DNA of 64,000 bases, from contig NZ_FCNU01000028.1 of NCBI RefSeq assembly GCF_001545115.1, positions 277,655-341,654 of the forward strand, read 5' to 3'. Below are positions 26,715-35,880 of the stretch, piece by piece; position 1 is the stretch's first letter; each line of letters begins with the position of its first letter. Below the pieces are notes generated by a model that worked only from the letters and a program-made list of their open reading frames with translations, ran no database searches and was not told where the DNA came from. Source of the DNA: Candidatus Protochlamydia phocaeensis (GTDB lineage: Bacteria > Chlamydiota > Chlamydiia > Chlamydiales > Parachlamydiaceae). The translations under genes were made by a program, and so were the position numbers.

Positions 26715-27665
26715 TTACTTTGTACTTTGCAAAAAAGGAAGAATTGTGGAGAGGACGATTTCCGGATACTCTTCCTGCGGAATATGCCCGCAATTGGGAA
26801 TTAGAAGCGCTTTGGCAGAAGGAAAATCTCTCTTAAAATGCTCAAAATGCTTCAAAGGGACAAGCCAATCATGATCTCCCCATATGATTAGCGCAGGCTG
26901 TTTGATTTGGGGGAAACGCCGGCTTAATTGAACGAAAATCTGCTTATCGAACTGCTGCAAGGTAAGAAGAGTGGACTTTGTTCCTCCCGGGAAACGATAT
27001 GGCAGGCAATAGGCCTCGACTTGCTCCTCTGTCACGGATTGGGCATCAAAAACAATTTGCCTTAAACTGCTTCTCACAACGGTTGGTCCAAGAAAAGGAG
27101 ACCAGAGCGGTCCCAGATGACGCGAAAGAGAGAGGTATAGAGGAAGATCGAGAGGATAGCCCAACGCGCTGATTAAGGTTAGGGATTTGACTAAATCGGA
27201 ATGGTCAAGCGCTAAGCTAAGCGCTAATCCTCCGCCCATTGAATTGCCCGCAATATGCGCTTGGGAAATTTGATGGCTTTTCATAAAAGCCTCCAGCTGT
27301 TCAACGAAGAAGGGCATATCATATGGAACGTGATCAGGCTTATCGCTTAATCCGTAGCCAATTAAATCAACGGCCCAGACGTGGTAGCCCGCTTGGGCAA
27401 GAGGAGTAATCAAATGACGCCACGTATAGGTATGGGCTCTAAATCCATGGATAAGCAAAACATGGTCGTTTCCTTCCCCTTGTTCTATATAATGCATGGC
27501 TAAAGGCCCATAAGCCGATGGCCATTCCCAAAATTGCTTATTATTTTTGACTCTCGCTTGCTCTACAGGATCAAAAAGCTCGACGCTCATGAATAAAAAT
27601 AAGCAGACAAGCACAAAGGCGCCGCTTGTCATTAAGATAAATAGGCAATAAAGGCTTTTTCTCAT
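26715..27665 (-). CDS. membrane-anchored or secreted alpha/beta hydrolase
   Basis: A 316-residue alpha/beta-hydrolase-fold enzyme with an N-terminal hydrophobic segment (about 5-28) that is a signal anchor or signal peptide. The oxyanion-hole motif is LLIHGFRAHTYTW. The nucleophile is Ser142 in AGNSMGGGLA, the acid is probably Asp266 in WGDHDWLVP, and the base is His294 in NCGHIPQEE, so the catalytic triad is complete. The substrate is unknown; lipase, esterase or C-C hydrolase activity are all possible. The neighbouring genes give no clue. Confidence 0.88.
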   Translation of the reverse strand: MRKSLYCLFILMTSGAFVLVCLFLFMSVELFDPVEQARVKNNKQFWEWPSAYGPLAMHYIEQGEGNDHVLLIHGFRAHTYTWRHLITPLAQAGYHVWAVDLIGYGLSDKPDHVPYDMPFFVEQLEAFMKSHQISQAHIAGNSMGGGLALSLALDHSDLVKSLTLISALGYPLDLPLYLSLSRHLGPLWSPFLGPTVVRSSLRQIVFDAQSVTEEQVEAYCLPYRFPGGTKSTLLTLQQFDKQIFVQLSRRFPQIKQPALIIWGDHDWLVPLKHFEHFKRDFPSAKALLIPNCGHIPQEEYPEIVLSTILPFLQSTK

Positions 27666-27833
27666 GATGTCCTAGGAGAGTGCCCATGATCTGAAAATAG
27701 GGTAATTCGTATGTTGAATGTATTTATAAACGGGGAAAAATTTTTCGTCATATTAAAAAGATGGCTAAAAAATTTCCGCATTTCTAAGAAAATTGAGCGG
27801 CAAAGCAGATTTATTTGAAATCGTGGACAGTCT

Positions 27834-27947
27834 CTTAGAGGAATTTTTAAAATCGCTAACGAGGGTGTTCCCTTATTCAGGCCTGCCATTCTTAAAGAGA
27901 AATTGATCTCAAATATAGGTTATTATGAGTTTTAATACGCCTTTAAG
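27834..27947. repeat. R2 inverted-repeat element, copy b, with flanking shared block
   Basis: The ends CTTAGAGGAATTTTTAAAATC (from 27834) and GAGTTTTAATACGCCTTTAAG (to 27947) are imperfect inverted repeats like those of the copy at 793-960, and ATCTCAAATAT near the right end is shared too. Just left of it, AAATTGAGCGGCAAAG (27790-27805) recurs at 60514-60529. The whole gap 27666-28135 has no credible gene; a 75-codon frame on the minus strand runs through the element. Confidence 0.5.
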
Positions 27948-28135
27948 CGACTAATTAAATAATCCACACGTGCTTAAAGTGTATTTTTTAAATCAAGCAC
28001 TATATATAATAAAATTGAAGGGATTTGAAATAGCAATAAGCTTCTTTTTTCAAAAGATTTAAACAATGAAAGTGTCCGGAAATGCGATCGCTCTAATCCT
28101 ATTGCCTATTTTCCCAATGAGTTAACGGAGGTTTT

Positions 28136-28378
28136 ATGCGCTTTATTTTTAATTTTTTCTTTTTTGGAATTCTGTTCTATCTCATTTATTTATTTTTCCC
28201 AGATGCCTTTCATACCTTGGTTTCATGGGCGGATCGCACCTATGAATTCTTTAGAGATCTCATTTTACAAATAGCTGGTAAAGTTCACTCATCAAGAGAT
28301 CATTCGGCCCCTCCGCCTCATCAGGCGCTAGGCGCTCTTTTACCTATTTGGATGTTTTTAAAGCATAAGTGGAAATAA
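28136..28378 (+). CDS. small single-pass membrane protein
   Basis: An 80-residue protein with one strongly hydrophobic segment (about 3-24, rich in Phe and Leu), a short amphipathic stretch and a Pro/His-containing tail. I do not recognise a family. It is real by context: GGAGG at good spacing before ATG, and its TAA overlaps the ATG of the next gene as TAATG, which implies translational coupling with the DUF2157-like membrane protein. The two probably form one membrane assembly. Confidence 0.7.
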   Translation: MRFIFNFFFFGILFYLIYLFFPDAFHTLVSWADRTYEFFRDLILQIAGKVHSSRDHSAPPPHQALGALLPIWMFLKHKWK

Positions 28379-29448
28379 TGCAGCTTTCGCAAGATGATCT
28401 GGACCAAGCTGTTCGGGAGAACATTTTAAGCCGGCAACAAGCAGATGCGCTAAGGGAGATGATAAAAAGGCGTCAGTTGGGAACTGAAGGCGGCTTTCAA
28501 TTGGCCACTATCCTTTATTATCTAGGCGCTTTAATTGTTTTAGCTGCCATGGCTTGGCTAGCCTCAATAGGAGAGAAACAGCTAGGCCGTTTCGGCCTTT
28601 TTTTTATTTCTCTTTTATATGCCTATCTCTTTTTTCACCTTGGATGGTATTTCTGGCATCGCACTCTTTATCGAGTAGGAGGAGGGTTGCTGTGCACACT
28701 TGCCGTTTGCATGGTTCCTCTTGTGGTTTATGGATGGGAAAGAGGAATGGGACTGTGGCCTATACAAGGGGATTTTGAAACATCGGCGCATTATCAGCAT
28801 TACCTTTTTATTAGCCATCAATATTGGATCTCTTTAGAGGTGGCTACACTTGCCGCTTCTATAATCGCCCTATTCTTTATTCGTTTTCCTTTCTTAACCG
28901 CGCCTTTGACCCTTGCCTTATGGTTTTTGGTCATGGATAGCGTCCCTTTAATTTTAGGAGAAGTGAATGAGGGAGATAAGGTTTATCAATGGACCTTGCT
29001 TATCTTTGGCCTATTTTTAATAATAAGCGCTTATTTAATTGACCGACGGATGCCCGAAGACTTTGCTTTCTGGGGCTATTTATTTGGAATAACGGCCTTC
29101 TCGATCGGATTGGTACAAATATTGATGACGGATACGTCAGAAGCGGTTAAAGTCCTTTATCTCTTGGCCAATGCAGTTCTGTTCGCTCTTGCAGCCTTGC
29201 TCAATCGGACGATTTTTTTAATAGGAGGAGCCATAGGGATTTTTGTTTATCTTAGCCACTTAGCATATGAAGTCTTTCAAGATTCGGCTCTATTTCCCTT
29301 AATTCTCAGCCTAATAGGACTTGCTATCATCTATTTAGGGATTCTCTATCAACGCTATCAGCTTCGCATTCAAAAGGCTATCAATCGCTTCTTGCCTGCC
29401 CAATGGGGAAGTTTATTGCCCCACAATCGCCATTCTTCTCAAGATTAA
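28378..29448 (+). CDS. DUF2157-like polytopic membrane protein
   Basis: A 356-residue protein. A short cytoplasmic N-terminus (DLDQAVRENILSRQQADALREM) precedes about ten transmembrane helices. This arrangement, with the hydrophobic start GGFQLATILYYLGALIVL, resembles DUF2157 membrane proteins, whose function is unknown. I chose ATG at 28378 because it overlaps the preceding stop (TAATG); GTG at 28369 would add three residues and overlap by ten bases. No catalytic motif is seen. It is operonic with the small upstream membrane protein. Confidence 0.75.
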   Translation: MQLSQDDLDQAVRENILSRQQADALREMIKRRQLGTEGGFQLATILYYLGALIVLAAMAWLASIGEKQLGRFGLFFISLLYAYLFFHLGWYFWHRTLYRVGGGLLCTLAVCMVPLVVYGWERGMGLWPIQGDFETSAHYQHYLFISHQYWISLEVATLAASIIALFFIRFPFLTAPLTLALWFLVMDSVPLILGEVNEGDKVYQWTLLIFGLFLIISAYLIDRRMPEDFAFWGYLFGITAFSIGLVQILMTDTSEAVKVLYLLANAVLFALAALLNRTIFLIGGAIGIFVYLSHLAYEVFQDSALFPLILSLIGLAIIYLGILYQRYQLRIQKAINRFLPAQWGSLLPHNRHSSQD

Positions 29449-29573
29449 TTCTTGCCATTTAATTGCTTATCTCTTGATTAGTTTTTTAATTAATTATTGA
29501 AATATTAATCAAATCTTTAAATTAATTATTTAAAATCTTTGTCAATTATTCCGATAATAAGGAGATTGTTTTT

Positions 29574-31670
29574 ATGTTAAAAGTCGAGAATTTGCTGGCA
29601 GCTGATTTATCTAATCTCAATTATGGCAATCGAATTGGATTTGTAGATGAAACACATAAAGCGTTGATCAAGACGAATCCGAGAGGAGAAATTGGAAAGT
29701 TTGGAATTGCCTATCATGGAACGATCGGCAGCTTATTCCACCGCACCATTGATGTGACTGTAACGGATGCCAACACTCGCAAAGATCGGAAAATTCACTT
29801 GAATAGGGAAAGTACAATTAAGTGGTTGAATAGCCAGCTTGATTCCCAAGAAAAAGTGAGTGGGCGAGCTTCTTCTGAAGAAATTGTAGCTAAAATCAAT
29901 CGACTATCGACCATTTTGAAGGACAGCGAAACAAAGAAAGCGGAACAAATCGAAGAAAATTTAAAGCAAGGAATTGACTTTAAGGCCTCTTATCCAGCCA
30001 AATTGAATCATCGGCCCTTATACGGTTTCTTTGACCGTATCAGTTCTTTTCTGTGGGGAAAATTTTATGATTGGACAATCAGTTCTTGGAATGCTTTCCG
30101 CCTGCGGTTCGGCTTAGGGATTGCAGAAAAAACATGGAATGAAGTGTCGGAAAAACGAGCGGCTGCAGCCTTCAGGCAAGCCCTGCAAGTGCCGGCTTAC
30201 AAGCAGTTCCTAGATTCAAAGGGAGGCGTTCCCCGCACATTTGCCGATTTGCCGATTACTTCGAAAGACAATTACATCAAGCCTCATATTGGACATGACG
30301 AGCCGCAGCTTTACCTGGATGGAAAAATTCCGGAAAAAGCCAAGAGGGATACGTCAACGGGAACGAGCGGCAAATCGACGCCTTGGTATCGCGGGGCGCA
30401 AGAGCAGGAAAGGGTTGAATTACTGACTTCGTATGCGGCTAAAGTCGTTCTTGGCGATCGTCCTTATACTTTTATCAATGGATTTGCCGTTGGTCCTTGG
30501 GCAACGGGAATTACAGCGACGCTGGCAATGAATCGAGATAAAAATGCCGGAGTTTGCGTGATTGGACCTAATATTTCTGAAATTTATGATTGTATCAAAG
30601 AGCAAATTCGCATCCGTCCTCCTGGATATCCGATTGTCGTAGGCGGCTATCCTCCTCATATTCGGGCTGTTATTGACATGGCAGTGGCTGAGGGATTCCC
30701 TCTTCATGAGCATAATATTATCGCAGTTGTAGGCGGAGAATCCATGAGCGAAGATATGCGCGATTTAATTGTCGCTCAAAAAGGCGAGAATGGAGAAATA
30801 ATCCGCACGGGACTTAAGCAGTGCTTTTCTTCTTATGGGGCGTCCGATCTCGATATCAATATCGGTTATGAATCGGATTTTGAAATTGAGCTGCGCAAGC
30901 TGTGCCATAAGCCAGAAAATAAAGCGCTGGCGGAGGAATTATTCGGCAAAAACGAATTTAAGCCGATGATTTTCCATTATGACCCCTTAAACTACCTCAT
31001 TGAAGCAGATGAACAGCAGAATTTGATCTATACCTGTGTTCGCCAGGACCGCATATCCCCTCGTATCCGTTATAATTTGGGAGACAGGGGCAAGATCATG
31101 GCCGCTAGCGATGTGTTGGCTGTGTTAGAAAAGCATGGCATTAAATTAAAGCACAAGCCGAATACAAACCTACCCCTCTTATTTGTTTGGGGAAGACAAG
31201 GCTCTCATATTTCTTTTAGGGGGTGCAAAGTTGCTCCTGAAAATTTGGGAGAGACTATCCGTCGCTTAGACAGCCAGCCGGCCCATCAAGGTTTAAATGA
31301 AAAAATTGCCCACTATGGCTTTTATCAATATGAAAAGAACGGCCGAAAGGTGACCGAAATTCTGTTGGAATTCAATGAAGAGGGAGATTTTAATGGAGCG
31401 AATGAAGAACTGCTGAAAAATGTGATCGATACATTGGCAGAGGTCAATTCCGATTTTATCACTCAAATTCAAAATTGCCCGCAGGCAGAAAAGCCCGTTT
31501 TAAGAGTATTTAAAAAGGGAGAAAGTCCCATGGATATTCAGCAGAAAAAATATCCCATGCGTAAGAAACAATATATTTTTACCGCCGGCGATGAGTTCAT
31601 TCCTGCCCATGAAGAGCAGATGGCTAACAAAGGCAAGCTTATTTCTTTAGCTGCTGAAGCAGCCACTTAA
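29574..31670 (+). CDS. PaaK-like acyl-adenylating enzyme (ANL superfamily) with N-terminal extension
   Basis: A 698-residue protein. From about residue 190 it follows the phenylacetate-CoA-ligase (PaaK)/ANL fold: phosphate-binding loop TSTGTSGKS (260-268), adenine-site motif SSYGASDLD (419-427), the ribose-binding Asp in YNLGDRGKI (D504), and hinge region VWGRQGSHISF (538-548). It should form acyl- or aryl-adenylates; whether CoA is the acceptor and which acid is used are unknown. Residues 1-190 are an extra region with no recognised domain. ATG has AAGGAG nine bases upstream. It is monocistronic with a clear terminator. A GH3-like amidosynthetase is a more remote alternative. Confidence 0.8.
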   Translation: MLKVENLLAADLSNLNYGNRIGFVDETHKALIKTNPRGEIGKFGIAYHGTIGSLFHRTIDVTVTDANTRKDRKIHLNRESTIKWLNSQLDSQEKVSGRASSEEIVAKINRLSTILKDSETKKAEQIEENLKQGIDFKASYPAKLNHRPLYGFFDRISSFLWGKFYDWTISSWNAFRLRFGLGIAEKTWNEVSEKRAAAAFRQALQVPAYKQFLDSKGGVPRTFADLPITSKDNYIKPHIGHDEPQLYLDGKIPEKAKRDTSTGTSGKSTPWYRGAQEQERVELLTSYAAKVVLGDRPYTFINGFAVGPWATGITATLAMNRDKNAGVCVIGPNISEIYDCIKEQIRIRPPGYPIVVGGYPPHIRAVIDMAVAEGFPLHEHNIIAVVGGESMSEDMRDLIVAQKGENGEIIRTGLKQCFSSYGASDLDINIGYESDFEIELRKLCHKPENKALAEELFGKNEFKPMIFHYDPLNYLIEADEQQNLIYTCVRQDRISPRIRYNLGDRGKIMAASDVLAVLEKHGIKLKHKPNTNLPLLFVWGRQGSHISFRGCKVAPENLGETIRRLDSQPAHQGLNEKIAHYGFYQYEKNGRKVTEILLEFNEEGDFNGANEELLKNVIDTLAEVNSDFITQIQNCPQAEKPVLRVFKKGESPMDIQQKKYPMRKKQYIFTAGDEFIPAHEEQMANKGKLISLAAEAAT

Positions 31671-31682
31671 TCTTTCCCTTAA

Positions 31683-31709
31683 AGAGGCCCTAGTCGGGCC
31701 TCTCTCTTT
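31683..31709 (+). terminator. rho-independent terminator of the ANL enzyme gene
   Basis: AGAGGCCC (31683-31690), loop TAGTC, GGGCCTCT (31696-31703), followed by the T-rich CTCTTTG. It begins 13 bases after the stop. Confidence 0.8.
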
Positions 31710-31902
31710 GTCTTCTTTTCAAACCTTTCTATTCTTATATTATTCATTTTTTAAAAATTTTTATTAAAACTCCTTTATTTAATTCTTTTAATTCTAAATT
31801 TATCGGGTAAATGTTTTGTGATAGATTTTAAACAGTCTAAAATCTAGAATCTTTTCAATTGTTGATTAAATTTAAATCTTTTGAATAAAAGAAGGGGCAA
31901 TA

Positions 31903-32946
31903 ATGAATATTGTTAATCATTTACGCAGCTATTGTCAGTCTACAGCTACTTATTTTAATTCTTCAAAAACATCTTTATTTTTAAATGAAAAAGTTAAAGA
32001 GGCCTCTTCTGAAGTTTTTTCCGCTTTATTGCCTAATTTTTATACCTTATGCGAGATGAATAAATATCCATACATGAGCGAATTGATGCTAGGCTCGTTT
32101 TGCACAGCGGCTGGCTGCTATACGATGTATACAAGTTATGCAATTGGGAAAGTGGTCAAGCAAGAGGCTCCATCCAATGCGGCTTTTCGAAAAGCGTGTG
32201 CCTTGGGAGGGGCTTTGTGCGCAACATACGGCGTTTATACATTAACAACGCTTGCTTTAAAGGTATTTTCTGATTTCGTTGAGACGGGTTCTTTACAAGA
32301 TGAAAATCATTTCGCGCATTCGTATGTCCATTATAATGGCCCCTATTCGGCGAATGGGGTAAAAGAGCAAGCATCCGAGAATTTAGATCGCAAAGCACAA
32401 AAGTTCCTTGACGTTTTTTTAAGCTGTCCGGATGCGAAGAAAGTGTATGAAAAAGTCACTAAAGATGGGCCCATTCAGATTAGATTTGTCGATCCCTCTC
32501 TTGATGAAATGGTTGCTAAAAGCCACGGCTACTGGAATATAGAGAATAGGGAAATTGTCATCGATAGTACGTCTGGCGATCTGCAGCAATTTCACATCTT
32601 GATTTACGAAATGCTGAATGCCTCGCGCAGTAAAGCATTTTCAGCGACTTTCGAAGAAGCGGCTCAAGGGACTTTAGATGCTTTAGAATTTGCCAAGCAG
32701 CTTGAAAAAGGCGAGTATGAAACGACAAAAGGGCATTGCTATGTAACGGCGAATTGTGTTGCCAGTCAAGCATGGTCTTTTCTCCCTAAAGCTAGATCTA
32801 TTGAGCAATGCAACGAGCTTTATAACAAAGGTTTTGAGGAGCGCTGGGAAGAGATTAAGGACCGCCCCCATACTCAAATTTATATAGACATGTATAACGA
32901 GCGTTTTTCTGGCAGCAAAATGAAAACGGAAAAAGATGAATTGTAG
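31903..32946 (+). CDS. Inc-like protein with paired hydrophobic segments
   Basis: A 347-residue protein without a signal peptide. Two hydrophobic segments (about 61-82 and 98-121) lie close together after a 60-residue N-terminus, the bilobed pattern typical of chlamydial inclusion-membrane proteins. The C-terminal domain (about 150-347) is soluble. Within it a beta-strand REIVIDST is followed by FHILIYEMLNAS (230-241), a layout like a zinc metallopeptidase helix but without HExxH, so catalysis is doubtful. AAGGGG precedes the ATG at good spacing. It could be an effector inserted in the inclusion membrane with the C-terminus facing the host; this is inference. Confidence 0.65.
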   Translation: MNIVNHLRSYCQSTATYFNSSKTSLFLNEKVKEASSEVFSALLPNFYTLCEMNKYPYMSELMLGSFCTAAGCYTMYTSYAIGKVVKQEAPSNAAFRKACALGGALCATYGVYTLTTLALKVFSDFVETGSLQDENHFAHSYVHYNGPYSANGVKEQASENLDRKAQKFLDVFLSCPDAKKVYEKVTKDGPIQIRFVDPSLDEMVAKSHGYWNIENREIVIDSTSGDLQQFHILIYEMLNASRSKAFSATFEEAAQGTLDALEFAKQLEKGEYETTKGHCYVTANCVASQAWSFLPKARSIEQCNELYNKGFEERWEEIKDRPHTQIYIDMYNERFSGSKMKTEKDEL

Positions 32947-32962
32947 TTTCAGTGTAGACCAG

Positions 32963-32986
32963 GCGAGTTCGCTTGAGGCAACTCGC
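32963..32986 (+). terminator. hairpin after the Inc-like gene
   Basis: GCGAGTT (32963-32969) pairs with AACTCGC (32980-32986) around a ten-base loop, 16 bases after the stop. A weak T-run follows (CATTTAC). Confidence 0.5.
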
Positions 32987-33070
32987 TCATTTACAGTGCG
33001 CGCTATGTTTATTTCTTAGCTGCCAAAATTTGTTTAGCAATCTAATTGAAGAATAAACCCCAGCGCGCAA

Positions 33071-33104
33071 AAGAGGGAAGAGGCCATGCGCCTCAAGCCC
33101 TCTT
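33071..33104 (-). terminator. terminator of the deoC-DUF885 operon
   Basis: AAGAGGG (33071-33077) pairs with CCCTCTT (33098-33104), and the inner GAGGC/GCCTC stem extends it. Read on the minus strand it follows the DUF885 gene by a few bases and leads into TTTTGCG. Confidence 0.6.
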
Positions 33105-33116
33105 GTTGTAATTAGC

Positions 33117-34949
33117 TTATTCAGCCGCTTTCATTTGCTGTCTAATCCATTGATTAATGCTCTGTTCTGCAATATCTAGTGGAACTGTTCCATGTCTCAG
33201 CCACTCGTCGTGGAAGGCGCGGATGTCAAATTTCTCTCCAAGCTTTGCAATTGCTTCCTGCCGCATTTCTTGGATCTTCAATTCGCCGATCTTATACGCG
33301 AGAGCCTGACCCGGCATCACGAGATAGCGATCTACTTCCGTAATAATTTCATGGTCGCTCATGCCTACATATTGCTTGAAGAATTGAATGGCGTCTTCGC
33401 GGCTCCATCCCATCGCGTGCATGCCTGTATCGACGACGAGCCGGATGGCGCGCAGCATCTCATAAGTCAACCGGCCGAACTTGGAATAGGAATCTTGATA
33501 AAGGCCCAGGTCTATCCCCAAGCTTTCGGCATAAAGACCCCAGCCCTCAATATAGGCCGTGAAATGGCAATTTTTGCGGAACTCTGGCAAATGGCTGAGC
33601 TCTTGTGCTAAAGTGATTTGAAGATGATGGCCTGGGACAGCTTCATGCAGGGCCAAAGGTTCCATTTCCCACTTTGGGCGCTTTTCCGGATAGCTGGTAT
33701 TGATGAAGAAGTAGCCGGGCCTTTCATGTATAGGCGACCCATGGCAATAATAGGCGGCTATTTGAGACTCTTCCGAATAAGCGGGGACAGGGACGACCTC
33801 AAAGGGGAGGCTTGGAAGCTTAGTAAATAAGGAAGGAAGCTTTGATTCAATATGTCGGGTAAGTTGCTGATAGCCTTTTAACAGCTCCTCTCGGTTGGAA
33901 TAAAAAAATTGCGGATCGGATTCCAGGAAATGCAAAAAATCCGCAAAACGGCCTTCGAATCCAGCTGAGGCCATTACGGCGAGCATTTCTTGATGGATCC
34001 GTTCCACTTCCTTTAATCCAATTTCATGAATCTGCTGAGGGGATAGATGCGTCGTCGTCGAGCGGCGCGCTTTAGCGGCGTACCATTCTTGTCCGTTGGG
34101 AAGGGCCGTAAAGGCAATTGACTTGCGGCAATTCGGAATATAGGTCTCTACCAAATAAGAATAAAAATCTTTTAGGGCCGGGAGGACTTCATTATAATAT
34201 GCGTCTTCAGCTTGTGTGAGCAGGCGCCGTTGGTTGCTATGGGAAATACTCGGCGGCAAGTGCTTGAAAGATTTTAGAAACGGGCTATCTAAGGCCTCAT
34301 CTGCCATTTGATTCAGAAGCTGCTGAGGAATATGCCTAAGAGCAATGCGAGGAGGGGTAATACCCGCTTTTAATCCTTCATTTAATAAAGCAGTGGCCTG
34401 TTGAAGATAAGGAGGGATCTGATTAAGCCGGGCAATGATGTTTTCATAATCCTTTTCTGTCGCTGCCGGCATCAGATCCATAATGAGCGCGATATTGAGA
34501 TGAATGCCATGCATTTGGTTGACAAGCAAGTAGTGGTTGTTAAATTGAAACTCTTCTACCTCTTCTGTCAAAAGCTGCTTTAAGATTTGATGGCTGACGG
34601 CATCTTCCTCTGATAAGGCAGCGGCAGAAAAAGAGTTGAGCGCAGACAAAAGCTGAATGGCGAAGCGTTGGTGCCGCTCTAGGCTTTCAAAAGACAGATC
34701 GGGCCAGCAGTCCTGCTTGCCCGGATAGCCTAAATAAGTCGCCTCATCCGGATTTTCGCTCATTCTCCATTCCCAATATAGCTCAAAAAGGCAATGCAGA
34801 CGCGTAGTCTCTTCGCTCTCGTTTGCAATCTGTTGTAAGCGCCATTCAAAAGAAAGCGGCGAAGCAGCTTCTTCCGCTTGGCTAAAAGGTGAAACGAAGC
34901 TGCTGAGAAAAACAAAGGCCATTAATAGATTTTTTTTAAGAGCATTCAT
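33117..34949 (-). CDS. exported DUF885 family protein (putative metallopeptidase)
   Basis: A 610-residue protein with a signal peptide (MNALKKNLLMAFVFLSSFVS, cleavage near SQA/EEA). The family hallmark HEAVPGHHLQ is present, a zinc-peptidase-like motif, with a distal Glu region TAYIEGWGLYAE downstream; both are typical of DUF885. Members are thought to be metal-dependent peptidases, but substrates are mostly unknown. ATG has GAGG seven bases upstream. It follows deoC by 13 bases and is probably cotranscribed with it. Periplasmic peptide breakdown is the most likely role. Confidence 0.85.
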   Translation of the reverse strand: MNALKKNLLMAFVFLSSFVSPFSQAEEAASPLSFEWRLQQIANESEETTRLHCLFELYWEWRMSENPDEATYLGYPGKQDCWPDLSFESLERHQRFAIQLLSALNSFSAAALSEEDAVSHQILKQLLTEEVEEFQFNNHYLLVNQMHGIHLNIALIMDLMPAATEKDYENIIARLNQIPPYLQQATALLNEGLKAGITPPRIALRHIPQQLLNQMADEALDSPFLKSFKHLPPSISHSNQRRLLTQAEDAYYNEVLPALKDFYSYLVETYIPNCRKSIAFTALPNGQEWYAAKARRSTTTHLSPQQIHEIGLKEVERIHQEMLAVMASAGFEGRFADFLHFLESDPQFFYSNREELLKGYQQLTRHIESKLPSLFTKLPSLPFEVVPVPAYSEESQIAAYYCHGSPIHERPGYFFINTSYPEKRPKWEMEPLALHEAVPGHHLQITLAQELSHLPEFRKNCHFTAYIEGWGLYAESLGIDLGLYQDSYSKFGRLTYEMLRAIRLVVDTGMHAMGWSREDAIQFFKQYVGMSDHEIITEVDRYLVMPGQALAYKIGELKIQEMRQEAIAKLGEKFDIRAFHDEWLRHGTVPLDIAEQSINQWIRQQMKAAE

Positions 34950-34962
34950 CGGATTACCTCAT

Positions 34963-35640
34963 CTAATGGGAAAGAGAGTTATTGAAATGGGCTGATTTTA
35001 ATTCTTCCATGATGGATACGCTGGACGAAGTTCCTAAGCGGCTTGCGCCAGCTTGCAATAGACTTAATGCCATGGAAGCATCTTTGATGCTTCCTGAGGC
35101 TTTAATAAAAGGACTGAATTGCCTCATCAACTGCACATCTGCAATTGTTGCGCCGCCGGAACCAAAACCTGTAGATGTTTTGAGGAAATCAATGCCTGCT
35201 GCAACAGCTAAGCTGCATGCAAGCGCTTTCTCTTCTTCGCTTAAGAAACAAGTCTCTAAAATAACTTTTAAGGGATGTGGAGAGGCTAAAGAGACTAGCT
35301 GCTTAAATTCTTCTTCCAATGCGCGCAGGCGCCTCTCTTTTAACCATCCTATATTTAAGACAAAGTCCACCTCATCTGCCCCATTTTGAAGCGCTTCTTC
35401 TAACTCTTGGCATTTAATCCGAGTTGAATGGGTGCCTGTTGGAAAGCCTGCTACTGTGACCAACCTAATAGCGGATCCGCCAAGAATGGAACGCGCCAGC
35501 TTAAGCCACTGATTATAGCAGCAAATTCCATAGAAATTCCAACGCAGTGCCTCTTGACAAAGCTTTTCTATATCGGCAGCCGTTGCGTAAGGCTTTAATT
35601 GAGTATGTTCGATTGATTGGGCAACTTTTTCTGCTTCCAT
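34963..35640 (-). CDS. deoC: deoxyribose-phosphate aldolase
   Basis: A 225-residue enzyme of normal length. It splits 2-deoxyribose-5-phosphate into glyceraldehyde-3-phosphate and acetaldehyde in deoxynucleoside breakdown. Key motifs are VDFVLNIGW (D92), VILETCFL and DFLKTSTGFG with the Schiff-base Lys154, so the active site is intact. It is first in a two-gene operon with the DUF885 protein on the minus strand. It could help recover carbon from host deoxynucleosides. The Shine-Dalgarno sequence is weak. Confidence 0.95.
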   Translation of the reverse strand: MEAEKVAQSIEHTQLKPYATAADIEKLCQEALRWNFYGICCYNQWLKLARSILGGSAIRLVTVAGFPTGTHSTRIKCQELEEALQNGADEVDFVLNIGWLKERRLRALEEEFKQLVSLASPHPLKVILETCFLSEEEKALACSLAVAAGIDFLKTSTGFGSGGATIADVQLMRQFSPFIKASGSIKDASMALSLLQAGASRLGTSSSVSIMEELKSAHFNNSLSH

Positions 35641-35880
35641 GATTTAACTCATTTTTTGAATTCATTCGGGCGTTGCTTTTGCGATCGATTCTAGATCAAG
35701 TTTTGCAAAAAGCAAAGTCTAAAAATATTTGCAAGGCGAAGTCGGTGGACGGGGGGAAAGGATTTTGAATAAAAACATAAAGTTTTTATTTTAAATATTT
35801 AAGGTTATGCTTTCATTGTCTTGTATTTAAGTGTTTTTTAATTGATAATAGCCTCGAGACGTATGACTAGTAGGCTGGGT

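Noticed and set aside
27662..27889. 75-codon minus-strand frame
   Set aside because: It runs through an R2 repeat element and has no ribosome-binding site or recognisable composition.
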